DNA of 64,000 bases, taken from the NCBI RefSeq assembly GCF_027579695.1, contig NC_083583.1:5519705-5583704 (forward strand), given 5' to 3'. A program made the position numbers and the translations under genes. How positions within the stretch are numbered: position 1 is the first letter of the stretch; the number at the start of each line of letters is the position of its first letter. Source of the DNA: Neoarius graeffei. Lineage: Eukaryota; Chordata; Actinopteri; Siluriformes; Ariidae. The notes beneath the pieces are model-generated. The model was not told the origin of the DNA and searched no databases. It saw only the letters and a program-made list of their open reading frames with translations. Shown here piece by piece: positions 33,116-43,604 of the stretch.

Positions 33116-33406
33116 CTAGTTTACTGTAATTATGATCTGGCAGCTACTTACACCGGATCCAGTGTAAATAGCTGCCGCGAGCTAGCTGCCGGAGCCGCGG
33201 GCTAGCGCGCGCGCTTCCCGGCCGGAGCCGCGGGCTAGCGCGCGCGCTTCCCGGCCGGAGCTGCGAGCTAGCACACGCGCTCTCCCTCCCCGGCCAGCTG
33301 CGAGCTAGCGCGCGCGCTCTCTCCGGAACCTCGCACGTTGGCTCCGGCAGCTATTTACACTGGATCCGGTGTAAATAGCTGCCAGATCATAATTACAGTA
33401 AACTAG
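33116..33406. mobile_element. Foldback element with GC-rich core
   Basis: 61-bp arms (33116-33176 and 33346-33406) are inverted copies differing at about one position. Each arm itself contains a hairpin: 'ggcagctatttacac' and 'gtgtaaatagctgcc' around GGATCC. The 169-bp core is a GC-rich minisatellite of a ~35-bp unit with 'gctagcgcgcgcgc' blocks. The terminal bases 'ctag' are retained at both outer edges. No ORF. Confidence 0.8.
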
Positions 33407-33477
33407 AATGGAATGTTAACAGCAATGTAATGCCTTTTCTGGCTAATTTTATTCGTCTTACCTCCAACAAAGTGGTC

Positions 33478-33609
33478 ACTACACAAGCGTTGGTGTGCCG
33501 CTATCCATCTTCTCCGTCGGTCAGCATCTACCGGGATCCGATAAAATGATAACCCTTGCCTTGTTTGTTGATGGTTACTACATCCAGGTGCACAACAATA
33601 TAGTGGCAT
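33478..33609 (-). pseudogene. THAP zinc-finger exon, internally shortened
   Basis: From the ATG at 33609 the frame reads 'MPLYCCAPGCSNHQQTRQGL', 'SFYRIPVDADRRRRWIAA' and 'RLCSDHFVGG'. This is the C2CH THAP fold: Cys-x(2-4)-Cys near the start, then the Cys-x2-His pair in 'CSDHF', with the invariant Pro in 'YRIP' and Trp in 'RRRRWIAA'. The ~10 residues normally between 'WxxA' and 'RLCSxHF' are missing, probably an in-frame deletion. A splice donor (GGAG|gtaaga) follows, so this was a first coding exon. THAP domains bind DNA; here the gene remnant belongs to the surrounding transposon. Confidence 0.7.
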
Positions 33610-33740
33610 GATGGAAGTCTTGCTGAAAATAAACACTTTCTTTGCTGCCGTTCCACAATGTTGGCTGTGGTAAACTACTGGTAGTACATGTCCAAAATGG
33701 CGGCCGCGTTTGTCGTGACGTCACGTGAAAAGGGTCCATA

Positions 33741-34970
33741 ATGAACTACTTGTTGGGCATCCAAATAGTTCATTATCCCAAAAAGTTTGCAATACTGAAA
33801 TGGAGCCACTCGTCACACCAAACACTCACTCTTACATAAAACAAGACCAACTGTGTTTAATTTATTTTTACACTTAATTCACTTACATATTTACGAAGTA
33901 AAGGAAATGGAGTCTCACTTGCCGCCATTTGCTCACCGCATCATCTTTCTTTCCAGCCCATCATGTTGATTGCAGTTCTGGACGAAGTCTCGGAGCGCTT
34001 TCACTTTTGCTTTAATAGTTGAAATTGAATTTTTCAGGATGCCGTATTCTTTAGACAAATTCGTTGCTTTCTCGTTGCACTTTCAACGCGCCAAGATATG
34101 AGGTTATTCTTCGATAGCGTCACGTCCACACAGACGCAGCGGCACGCTTTGAACTGCTACTCATACACACATGGAGCATTAGGACTAATTACCATGCACC
34201 TGTTCCGGATTAGAGCACAATCACAGCATGTACTTATAAAGACCCTCAGTAACACACAGACTTTGTGAAGTTTATGCGTTGTACCTCGTGTCTCACATTA
34301 CCAAGCCTTTTGTAGCACTGTGTTGATATTCTGGTCTCCACCTTTGACATCCTGTCTGCGCCTCGCTTGATTTTTGATCACGGATTTGGATCTGTTTGCC
34401 AGCGTGTTGCGAAATAAAACTTTTCCAGCGATCGAGTCCGTCTATTGCCTGCATTTTCTGACAGATGGAGAGTATTTGACGTTTATGAGTCGCCATGACA
34501 ACAGTGCTGATGGAGTAAAGACTCAAGTAAAACTGCTTTTAGCTCGGAAAATAAAGTCCTTTAAAGGGATTTTTTTTTTTTTAAAGTCAGTGATCAGCGT
34601 TCTCGATAATTGTTAGCGATCGACACCCAAGCGAGGCTCGTTAAGCCTTTGTTTTATGGTGTTAATACGTACTGTTAACGTGACTGTGGACTTGATTACT
34701 TATTGCTTGTCTCTGGAGGAAGAGAAGTGCATGGATCAGTGATTGTTTTTTTTTGAAGACTCTGACTCATTGTTATCAAAAGGTAGGGACACAAACAATT
34801 CTTTATATGAGAAAGTTCGTAGTAAGAGAGTTTGTTACAGCGGTGTTGGTGTGTACCACCAATTTTCTACTTTATCATCAAAACAGGATTATAAAATTGC
34901 TTTAAAACGATCGTCATTGTTGGATACGGTGTTTGAAACCAAAACAAACAATATCACATGGTTCTTGAGG
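33741..34970. other. No identified gene; one protein-like frame
   Basis: A minus-strand frame at about 34293-34496 reads 'MATHKRQILSICQKMQAIDG', 'DRWKSFISQHAGKQIQ', which looks more protein-like than its surroundings and has an ATG at its start. No domain is recognised. It may be the first exon of a transposon gene, like those at 16223 and 33478. Confidence 0.3.
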
Positions 34971-35349
34971 TCTCATCTCATCTCATTATCTCTAGCCGCT
35001 TTATCCTTCTACAGGGTCGCAGGCAAGCTGGAGCCTATCCCAGCTGACTACGGGCGAAAGGCGGGGTACACCCTGGACAAGTCGCCAGGTCATCACAGGG
35101 CTGACACATAGACACAGACAACCATTCACACTCACATTCACACCTACGCTCAATTTAGAGTCACCAGTTAACCTAACCTGCATGTCTTTGGACTGTGGGG
35201 GAAACCGGAGCACCCGGAGGAAACCCACGTGGACACGGGGAGAACATGCAAACTCCGCACAGAAAGGCTCTCGCCGGCCATGGGGCTCGAACCCAGGACC
35301 TTCTTGCTGTGAGGCGACAGCGCTAACCACTACACCACCGTGCTGCCCC
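34971..35349 (-). mobile_element. SINE copy with target duplication
   Basis: Full length; perfect 11-bp duplications 'ggttcttgagg' at 34960-34970 and 35350-35360. Confidence 0.95.
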
Positions 35350-35360
35350 GGTTCTTGAGG

Positions 35361-36021
35361 TTTTCGATAAAATTAAATTTTAAAAATTGTTCTAACCTCT
35401 GCACGGCTTTCTGTACACCAGTTGAGTAAAATGTTCTAACGTAACGTCAATGTAATGTTCAGCTATTTGAATAAAAACTGAACTTTGTCTCCTTCCTGCA
35501 GTACAACTCGAGAGCCAAAGTGTGCTCCTGTTCCTCTTCAGTAAAGCAGAGAGCGGAAAAAAATAAACCCTGTGCTCTTTAGAGACTCGAGAACGTCTCC
35601 TGCCTCATCATCAAGCCAGAGCGAGAATCACAACCCGAGAGACTTCGGAAAAGAGCAGAACGGGATTAGATCACAGTTTATAAAGCGTGTTAGGGCCTCG
35701 GGGAAGAGCAAATGACAAAAATAAATCTCTCGGGAGACAAATATGAGATGAGCTTCTCTTCTTTACACGGCAAATGTATGAGATCAGAGCTCTTATACGG
35801 TTTTATTGGCAAATATTTCACCTTCAACCATCTGAAATGCGTCACAGTGCTTTGATTCAGTCAATTTTTCAGCAATCAGACAAAAACGTAATGCATAATA
35901 TTAGAAATGCCCTGCTGCACTGTAGGTCATCGGTGTTCACTGGAGTATTCGAGAGAAAACAGCGCCACCATGTGGAGCTCCATGATAATCACATGCTTGG
36001 AAAGGAAAAAGTCTTTCAAAT
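35361..36021. other. No recognised feature
   Basis: Unique-looking sequence between two SINEs; no supported coding region. Confidence 0.5.
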
Positions 36022-36034
36022 TACTTTTGCGATG

Positions 36035-36407
36035 TCTCATCTCGTTATTTCTAGCCGCTTTATCCTTCTACAGGGTCGCAGGCGAGCTGGAGCCTATCCC
36101 AGCTGACTACGGGCGAAAGGCGGGGTACACCCTGGACAAGTCGCCAGGTCATCACAGGGCTGACACATAGACACAGACAACCATTCACACTCACATTCAC
36201 ACCTACGCTCAATTTAGAGTCACCAGTTAACCTAACCTGCATGTCTTTGGACTGTGGGGGAAACCGGAGCACCCGGAGGAAACCCACGCGGACACGGGGA
36301 GAACATGCAAACTCCGCCCAGAAAGGCCCTCGCCGGCCACAGGGCTTGAACCCAGGACCTTCTTGCTGTGAGGCGACAGCGCTAACCACTACACCACCGT
36401 GCCGCCC
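36035..36407 (-). mobile_element. SINE copy with target duplication
   Basis: Full length; 13-bp flanks 'tacttttgcgatg' (36022-36034) and 'tacttttccgatg' (36408-36420), one mismatch. Confidence 0.95.
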
Positions 36408-36708
36408 TACTTTTCCGATGAATAAATAAAATTCCAAAATGTGAGATAAAGCAGAGAAACAGCACTGAATATAAACATTTTATTTCAATACAAGGGACTG
36501 TTCTTGCGCCTTTCCTTTTCACCTCGAACACGTCAGACTTCAGGTATTCCTCTGGAACTTGGTCTCAGATGATACTGTTGGATTATCAGGGGTGTAGTCG
36601 GGAAGCAAATGAGGAGGCGTCCAGAAGCTGAACAGCTTTGTGGTATGGTGTCAATGCAAACAGTCAGCTCGACACCAGCAAGCTTTAAGAAGAAATGAGT
36701 TTCTGTGA

Positions 36709-37085
36709 GGCGGCACGGTGGTGTAGTGGTTAGCGCTGTCACCTCACAGCAAGAAGGTCCGGGTTCGAGCCCCGTGGCCGGCGAGGGCCTTTCTGTGCGG
36801 AGTTTGCATGTTCTCCCCGTGTCCGCGTGGGTTTCCTCCGGGTGCTCCGGTTTCCCCCACAGTCCAAAGACATGCAGGTTAGGTTAACTGGTGACTCTAA
36901 ATTGACCGTAGGTGTGAATGTGAGTGTGAATGGTTGTCTGTGTCTATGTGTCAGCCCTGTGATGACCTGGCGACTTGTCCAGGGTGTACCCCGCCTTTCG
37001 CCCGTAGTCAGCTGGGATAGGCTCCAGCTCGCCTGCGACCCTGTAGAACAGGATAAAGCGGCTACAGATAATGATTTGAGATGGG
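36709..37085 (+). mobile_element. SINE copy with target duplication
   Basis: Full length, 'ttgaccgtagg' / 'ctacagataatg' variant. 15-bp flanks 'aatgagtttctgtga' (36694-36708) and 'aatgagtttccgtga' (37086-37100). Confidence 0.95.
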
Positions 37086-37100
37086 AATGAGTTTCCGTGA

Positions 37101-37708
37101 ATGCACAGGCCGAGAGTAACGTGGAGAGATCTAAAACCTGTACATACAACAAGAACTCCCTAGGATCAACTGTGAAAAAAATTCAGCAGACCTTTCGGAC
37201 ATTTTTTAGTTGTTGGAAAAAATCGAAATAAGTGTGAAAATGGCCAACATGGCTTTAACTCCGTGTTATTTCTCCACTGAAAGCCAACAGACAAGATTAC
37301 CCTCTGTGCAGGTCACAGATAGGACTGTGTTTAAAGAAAATACAACTAAAATTGACGCAGCTTTTAATCATTTCGACTGCAGTTCAGCCAAAGTAGGCGT
37401 CCCATGAACTTGCGGTCAACTCTGTGACGATGATTACATCTGCACGATTAACTCTGGTAAGCATTCAGCGTGAGGAAAGAAAGTGGCAGGCTACTCCCTG
37501 CATGCACGTGACCCTGGGCGATAAAAAGGTTGATACCAATGGACATAGCAAGCCAAAAAGCCCAAAATTTGTCAACTATGTGACGTCTAATTTAAGATAG
37601 ATTTAGCATTACCAATGCTGCTGCATACTGCAGTGCAGGCTACAATTCCATCAACAATGTCTACTGATGAAGCCCAATTCTAAACAACAAGCCATTTGAT
37701 CAAAATAC
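37101..37708. other. No recognised feature
   Basis: No domain or repeat boundary seen in this 600-bp stretch. Confidence 0.45.
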
Positions 37709-38220
37709 TTAAAGCTAGACGGCCTTTCAGATTTTTCAAGTGTAGGTCATAAAAAGAATTTTCCCCGACACCCAATTATTTTTGTTTAGTGACCAAAAGC
37801 TACTGAATTCGAATCACAGACGTCCAATTTTATTATTTTTACAAACAGAACAATTAATGAATTTATCTCCATGTGGCTCTAAATTCTCCCCTATTTTTTC
37901 CTGCTTCACCATGACCCGATTCAAGATACTACGTCATGCATCATGTGGTGAGCTTTTCCTGTTCGTGCAAAGCATTGTGGGGAAACAAATTTGAAACAAG
38001 AGAGAAAAATGGAGGACGTGAGTGTGCGAATGAAACATGAAAGACCGACGACATGAATGGAAAGTATAGAGGGCTTCCGGTGCCATGGATAGATAGGCAG
38101 CAAGGGTGAGGAGCTCTGACCACGCTTGAAAGTAACTTTTAAATTAACTGTCCAGTGGCCAATAAAACCCAATTTTATTAACGGGGAAAGGAGTATATAC
38201 GTTTTAGTTACAAACAGACG

Positions 38221-39105
38221 ATGAGCAAATCTTCAAGACAGAAGCCGAATTCTGCTCCACCGAACACAAGAAATACAATCGCCAACAAGTTAGCTGCAAT
38301 GGCGTCTCCTGCTAACCGTCCCTCCCAAGAAGAAGGAATATCAATGACCCAGTTAGTGCAAGAACTGTCTAAACAACGTGCCAGCATAAAGGAGGACATT
38401 TCCAGTCTCATCCAGGAATCTATCGGACCTCTACAAGCTTCTGTCGACGCCTTGCGAGAAACGGTGAATGGTTTTCAAACTCGCCTGACCGACGTAGAAA
38501 CTTTAGCAGGTGACAATTTCGAGAAAGTCACTGCAGCGGAGCTAGCCATTGACTCTCTACAAAAGCAGAATGCAGCACTGCTCGATTGCATTGAAGGTCT
38601 TGAAAACCGTTCACGCCGTCACAATTTGAGAATCGTAAATGTTTTAGAAGGCAGTGAAGGCAACCAAGACACTGTGGCATTTATGTCCAAAATGCTGATG
38701 GAGCTCACAGGCGAAAACCTATTCGACTCGGCGCCAGTCTTGGAGAGAGCGCATCGAGTAGGGAATGCCCCAGCGACTGCTGCGCAAAACCCACGAACAT
38801 TCCTGGTATGCTTTAACCGGTTTCAAGATAAGGAACGTCTCTTAAATTTTGCCAGGCAGAACACCTTGCAATACAAGAACGTCACTGTTCGGATTTACCC
38901 AGACTTCAGCACGAGTGTATTGAAGAAACGGAAGGGATTCAACGACATCAAGCACGCACTTTACTCAAAGGGGATAAAGTTCCGACTCCGGTTTCCAGCC
39001 ACACTACGTGTGTTCTTCGAAGGGGACACCCTGGACTTCGACACACCGGAGGAGGCACAGACATTCTATCACCGTCGGGTTATGGCGCCAGGTACCACAG
39101 AATGA
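38221..39105 (+). CDS. L1 ORF1p, RNA-binding chaperone
   Basis: A 294-residue protein in the layout of L1 ORF1p, which coats L1 RNA as a trimer and acts as a nucleic-acid chaperone in cytoplasmic particles. Residues ~1-40 are a basic, Ser/Pro/Asn-rich head. Residues ~41-130 form heptad-like helix with many Leu/Ile/Val and charged residues, consistent with the trimerising coiled coil. From residue ~132 'RRHNLRIVNVLEGSEG' begins the RRM, and 'ERAHRVG' at ~174-180 and 'RTFLVCFNRFQDKERLL' belong to it. The C-terminal domain (~215-285) has 'VRIYPDFS' and 'KGIKFRLRFPATLRV'. The start is the first ATG after the short 5' UTR. Length is normal for fish L1s. No frameshift is seen. Confidence 0.9.
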   Translation: MSKSSRQKPNSAPPNTRNTIANKLAAMASPANRPSQEEGISMTQLVQELSKQRASIKEDISSLIQESIGPLQASVDALRETVNGFQTRLTDVETLAGDNFEKVTAAELAIDSLQKQNAALLDCIEGLENRSRRHNLRIVNVLEGSEGNQDTVAFMSKMLMELTGENLFDSAPVLERAHRVGNAPATAAQNPRTFLVCFNRFQDKERLLNFARQNTLQYKNVTVRIYPDFSTSVLKKRKGFNDIKHALYSKGIKFRLRFPATLRVFFEGDTLDFDTPEEAQTFYHRRVMAPGTTE

Positions 39106-39770
39106 CAGCACCCAGGCTCTGGTTTACAGCCTGTCGAGGGTCAGTAACCTGCAGTGCTTGAACTCTGACTTAAACTCGCCATGCTTATGTCTACCCTACT
39201 GACTGTAATGACATATTTGGTACACATCAGGCCTTACCGGTCCTTCTATTCTCTCTATAATTTTTTTTTTTTTTGCAACTGTAATTTAATTCTAATGACG
39301 TGTGCCCACCTACTCAACAGCCTTAATGTGACAGTGGGGTTAGTGCACTTTAGTTGGCCTTCTCTCTCTCTCTCCTTTTCACTCCTTTTTTTTTTTTTTC
39401 TTCTTTCACGATAATTTTGGTGAACTCTACGACTACTTTGTTAACCATGATCATTAATCTCCACTCCAACTCAATGACAGTTTAACGGTCATTGCTCCAC
39501 AGCCTATAAGACGGTTTGGAATGTATCGGAAGACTCTGATATTATTAGAACAACGCCTGCAGTTTGTCTCTGTTCAGATGACAGACATAGGTATTGTATA
39601 TAGTTTGTTTAAAATGGGGAGGGCACTTTCAGGGGCTTGGATAGGTTTTTGTTTTATTAAAAGGGGACACACTGCCAAAGGGATTTATTTTTTCTTATGT
39701 GCATTTAAATACATGAAAACATTTTATTTAGTTATAGACTCATCTCATTACCTCCCATTTTTTCTCCTGT
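39106..39770 (+). other. L1 inter-ORF spacer
   Basis: 665 bp separate the ORFs, with T-rich runs near 39261-39275 and 39388-39400. The open frames inside it (up to 90 codons) are hydrophobic, T-rich translations without recognisable domains and are treated as chance. Confidence 0.6.
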
Positions 39771-42700
39771 ATGTCTTATTTGGATATGTCTGATGGTAAT
39801 ACACATAATGTCGGGCGTAATGTTTCCTCTTCACCAATACGATTTATAAGTTGGAACGTTAAAGGGCTCAACGGGCCAATTAAAAGAGCACGTGTCTTTT
39901 CCCATTTAAAAAAGTTAAAGGTGGGTCTCGCGTTTTTGCAAGAGACCCATATTACAGCTGCAGATCAGATTAGACTCAAGAAGAATTGGGTTGGTCAAAG
40001 CTTTCACTCCAGCTTCACTACTAAAGCGCGCGGGGTATCAATATTAATCCATAAAAGCATATTATTTACTCCATCCAAAGTAATCTGTGATCCTCAAGGC
40101 AGATTTCTAATTGTGCCAGGTTCTCTCTTCAACATCCCCATAATACTTGTAAATGCGTATGCCCCAAACTGGGATGACAGCAGCTTTATTTCTAAACTTT
40201 TCTCCCTCATACCAGACTTGGACACACACAGGCTTATCCTAGCTGGTGATTTTAATACTGTAATTGACCCGTCTATGGACCGTTCATGTCCTAAAACCCT
40301 TACCCGATCTAAAATGTCTCAAATACTTTCTGACTTAACACATAAGATTGGTTGTGTGGACCCATGGAGATTTTTATATCCCCAGAAAAAGGATTTTTCC
40401 TTTTATTCTAATGTACATCACACATACAGCAGGATAGACTATTTCTTTATTGACAAAACATTTCTCCCTGCTGTTGAGAAAGTTGAATATATGGCCATTG
40501 TAGAGTCCGACCACGCGCCTGTAATCCTTGATATAACATTTTCACAAAATCTTACACAACATAATACCTGGAGATTAAACACTGCCCTACTAGCTGATGA
40601 TAAATTCTGCAAACACATTTCAGGGGCCATAGATGAGTTTCTAGAATTCAACAGAAGTGACTCAATTTCTCCATCTACTCTGTGGGAGACACTAAAAGTT
40701 GTCATAAGAGGTGAGATCATTTCATACTCCACATCACGTAATAAGGAAAAGAAGCGGAAGGAGAGAGAGCTTATTTCAGCAATTAAAAAAATAGACCACC
40801 AATATTCTATAACCCCCACACCGGAGCTAAACAAAGTTAGAATTGAACTGAAAACTCAGTATGACTTGTTATCCCTGGAAAGAACTGAGAAGCACCTGCT
40901 ATGGTCCAAAGGACATTACTACGAGCATGGTGACAAAGCTAGCCGTCTTTTGGCCTATCAATTAAAAAGTAGAGCTGCCTCACGCCTGATCCCACAGATT
41001 CGTACATCTTCACAAGTATTAACCATAGACCCAAGGGAGATAAATGCCACCTTCAAAGAATTCTACTCAGAATTGTATACATCTACATTCCCACAAGACA
41101 CCTCAAACATGAAAGAGTTTTTAGATGACCTTGAATTCCCCTCTCTAGAAGACGCTGCGAGAGACGAGTTAGATAAACCTCTACAATTACAGGAAATTGC
41201 AGATGCCATTAAGAACATGCAGAATAATAAAACTCCAGGTCCTGACGGCTACCCTGTCGAATTTTATAAAAAGTTTAGTGCAAAGCTAGCTCCAATCTTG
41301 TCAGAAATGTATAATTACTCTTTAGAACAAAACACTCTTCCACATAGTCTTACTGAGGCCTCCATCTCACTCATTCTAAAACCAGGTAAGGATCCACTTG
41401 AGTGTGGTTCCTATCGACCAATCTCTCTTTTAAATACAGACGTTAAAATATTAGCTAAGCTCCTAGCTTTAAGATTAGACAAAGTCATATCTCCTATTAT
41501 CTCAATGGACCAGACTGGTTTTATGAGGAACCGACATCCTTTTGTAAATATCAGGAAATTGCTTAATGTTATTCACTCCCCAGCGTCCAGGGGGGTGCCA
41601 GAGGTGGTTGTCTCCCTGGACGCAGAGAAAGCTTTTGATAGAATAGAAATGCCTTACTTATTTGCTGTATTAGAGAGATTTGGCTTTGGTACTACATTTA
41701 TCTCTTGGATCAACCTGTTATACGCTTCACCCAAAGCATCAGTGCTGACTAACAGGGTAGCCTCTCAATTCTTTCATTTGTCAAGGGGCACCCGACAAGG
41801 GTGCCCCCTTAGCCCTCTGTTGTTTGCACTGGCGATTGAACCCCTGTCCATTAAGCTAAGATCTTCTACTAACATACAGGGCATCCATAGAATGGGAACT
41901 GAGCATAGGCTATCTCTCTATGCTGACGACCTTTTGCTGTACATTTCAGATCCAGTCAGATGTGTTCCTCTTATTATCAACTCTTTAAAAGAGTTTGGTG
42001 TGTTTTCTGGTTACAAATTAAACCTAGCTAAAAGTGAATGTTTTCCCATCAATACTTTGGCACTTCAACTTTCAGACAGTGAACTTCCATTCCGCATATC
42101 AAAATCTGGCTTTAGATACCTTGGTATAAATATCACCCGTTCTTTTCCTGATCTCTTCAACAAAAACATTACCCCTCTTATTAATAATCTAGAATCTGAT
42201 ATTAAAAGATGGTCTGCACTCCAATTATCACTTGCAGGTAGAGCGAACTGCATAAAAATGAATGTGCTTCCTAGATTCTTATATTTGTTTCAGTGTCTTC
42301 CTATCTTCCTTCCTAAGTCATTCTTTCAATCACTGAACAAGCTACTCTCTTCATTTCTATGGGACTGTAAAACCCCCAGAATTCGCAGGGAACTTCTGGA
42401 AAGGCCCAGAGATGTAGGCGGCCTAGCACTTCCCAACTTGAAATATTATTACTGGGCTTGTAACATACACAAAGTTATATACTGGTTTCAAACCCCAGAC
42501 GCAGACTGGTGCCAAATTGAGGCAAATTCTTGTCTATCCACTTCACTCTCTGTTTTGATAACGGCTAAACTACCACTATCACCCTCACATTTTACGTCCA
42601 GCCCAATAGTAACCTCAACTCTCAAAATATGGGCACAGTTTAGACAACATTTTAAACTCACAGAATTTTCCTTATACAGTCCAATCTGTAAAAACCACCT

Positions 42701-43604
42701 CTTTCCAGCTGCCCAGCTAGACCATACATTTACTGAATGGCAAAGGAAAGGTTTGGATAGGTGTGTTGATTTCTATATAGATGGTATTTTTGGTAGTTTT
42801 ACTGAAATAGCTGGCAAATACCAATTGCAACGTTCAGATTATTTTAGATACCTCCAGGTTCGACATTTCATGCGGACACTAAGCCCAACTTTCCCACACT
42901 TGCCAGTGGAATCAGGGCTGGAGAAGGTTCTGGGGATCAACATGGTACACAAAGGTCAAATTTCATCCATCTACAATTTAATCTCTTCCATTCAATGTGT
43001 AACACTAGATAAATTCAAAAATGACTGGGAGGAAGAACTGGGAACAGAAATTTCAGACACTATTTGGGAATATGCTCAAAATACAGTCAACGGCACAACA
43101 TCTTGTGCACGCCTGAGCTTAATACAATTCAAAGTTTTGCACAGGACATACTACACCAAATCAAAGTTGTCCAAGATATATCCAGACATTGAAGATAGGT
43201 GTGATCGCTGTAATTCACCTTCAGCTAACATGACTCATGCATTTTGGTCCTGCCCAAAGTTAATAGACTTTTGGTCAGATGTCTGCAAAACTTTGAACGA
43301 GGCGTTCGATACCAATATACAACCCACTGCAGAACTTGCCATTTTTGGAATAGTGGACCCTGAGATCCCAATGACATCCAAGCAAGTAAATGCTTTTGCT
43401 TTTGGCTCTCTTTTGGCTCGTAGAAGGCTTGTCTTACAGTGGAAATCCCCTCACCCTCCAAAAGCATCAACTTGGCTCAGTGACTTAATGCTTTTTCTAA
43501 AATTAGAAAAAATCAAATACTTCATCAGAGGATCAAAAAAATCATTTCATAAACTGTGGGACCCATTGATCTCATACTTTCAAACCCTTTCCACTCTCCC
43601 CTAA
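39771..43604 (+). CDS. L1 ORF2p: endonuclease and reverse transcriptase
   Basis: A 1277-residue intact protein that nicks target DNA and copies L1 RNA from the nick. The AP-like endonuclease occupies about residues 22-255: 'SWNVKGLNGPIKR' (N29), 'QETH' (E58), 'AGDFN' (D160, N162), 'SRIDYFFID' and 'SDHAP' (D247, H248), so the catalytic residues look complete. The reverse transcriptase covers about 450-780: 'LILKPGKDPLECGSYRPISL', 'DQTGFMRNR', 'SLDAEKAFDRIE', 'RGTRQGCPLSPLLF' and the catalytic YADD at 717-720. A C-terminal CCHC knuckle, C1144-x2-C1147-x8-H1156-x4-C1161, is present. The first ATG is used; M6 is an alternative start. The L1/Tx1 clade is inferred from ORF1 type and CCHC spacing; an RNase H domain is not seen. 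Confidence 0.95.
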   Translation: MSYLDMSDGNTHNVGRNVSSSPIRFISWNVKGLNGPIKRARVFSHLKKLKVGLAFLQETHITAADQIRLKKNWVGQSFHSSFTTKARGVSILIHKSILFTPSKVICDPQGRFLIVPGSLFNIPIILVNAYAPNWDDSSFISKLFSLIPDLDTHRLILAGDFNTVIDPSMDRSCPKTLTRSKMSQILSDLTHKIGCVDPWRFLYPQKKDFSFYSNVHHTYSRIDYFFIDKTFLPAVEKVEYMAIVESDHAPVILDITFSQNLTQHNTWRLNTALLADDKFCKHISGAIDEFLEFNRSDSISPSTLWETLKVVIRGEIISYSTSRNKEKKRKERELISAIKKIDHQYSITPTPELNKVRIELKTQYDLLSLERTEKHLLWSKGHYYEHGDKASRLLAYQLKSRAASRLIPQIRTSSQVLTIDPREINATFKEFYSELYTSTFPQDTSNMKEFLDDLEFPSLEDAARDELDKPLQLQEIADAIKNMQNNKTPGPDGYPVEFYKKFSAKLAPILSEMYNYSLEQNTLPHSLTEASISLILKPGKDPLECGSYRPISLLNTDVKILAKLLALRLDKVISPIISMDQTGFMRNRHPFVNIRKLLNVIHSPASRGVPEVVVSLDAEKAFDRIEMPYLFAVLERFGFGTTFISWINLLYASPKASVLTNRVASQFFHLSRGTRQGCPLSPLLFALAIEPLSIKLRSSTNIQGIHRMGTEHRLSLYADDLLLYISDPVRCVPLIINSLKEFGVFSGYKLNLAKSECFPINTLALQLSDSELPFRISKSGFRYLGINITRSFPDLFNKNITPLINNLESDIKRWSALQLSLAGRANCIKMNVLPRFLYLFQCLPIFLPKSFFQSLNKLLSSFLWDCKTPRIRRELLERPRDVGGLALPNLKYYYWACNIHKVIYWFQTPDADWCQIEANSCLSTSLSVLITAKLPLSPSHFTSSPIVTSTLKIWAQFRQHFKLTEFSLYSPICKNHLFPAAQLDHTFTEWQRKGLDRCVDFYIDGIFGSFTEIAGKYQLQRSDYFRYLQVRHFMRTLSPTFPHLPVESGLEKVLGINMVHKGQISSIYNLISSIQCVTLDKFKNDWEEELGTEISDTIWEYAQNTVNGTTSCARLSLIQFKVLHRTYYTKSKLSKIYPDIEDRCDRCNSPSANMTHAFWSCPKLIDFWSDVCKTLNEAFDTNIQPTAELAIFGIVDPEIPMTSKQVNAFAFGSLLARRRLVLQWKSPHPPKASTWLSDLMLFLKLEKIKYFIRGSKKSFHKLWDPLISYFQTLSTLP

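Larger units (their letters stand above)
32973..33740 (-). mobile_element. THAP-type DNA transposon, internally deleted
   Basis: The left terminus 'tatagatccttttcagtcac' is matched by the complement of the right end ('gtgaaaagggtccata'). The similarity extends through 'acgcgaccgccattttggac' / 'gtccaaaatggcggccgcg', giving inverted repeats of ~55 bp. The element encodes a THAP-domain exon on the minus strand (33480-33609) and holds a foldback structure (33116-33406). THAP domains are known in P-element and Kolobok transposases (family knowledge). Which superfamily applies here cannot be decided, since no clear target duplication is seen. Confidence 0.65.

Noticed and set aside
33116-33406. Rho-independent-terminator-like hairpins
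   Set aside because: The hairpins are symmetrical parts of a foldback element in a eukaryotic genome, not terminators.
39521-39793. 90-codon frame in the L1 spacer
   Set aside because: T-rich hydrophobic translation overlapping the start of ORF2; no known L1 protein of this kind.
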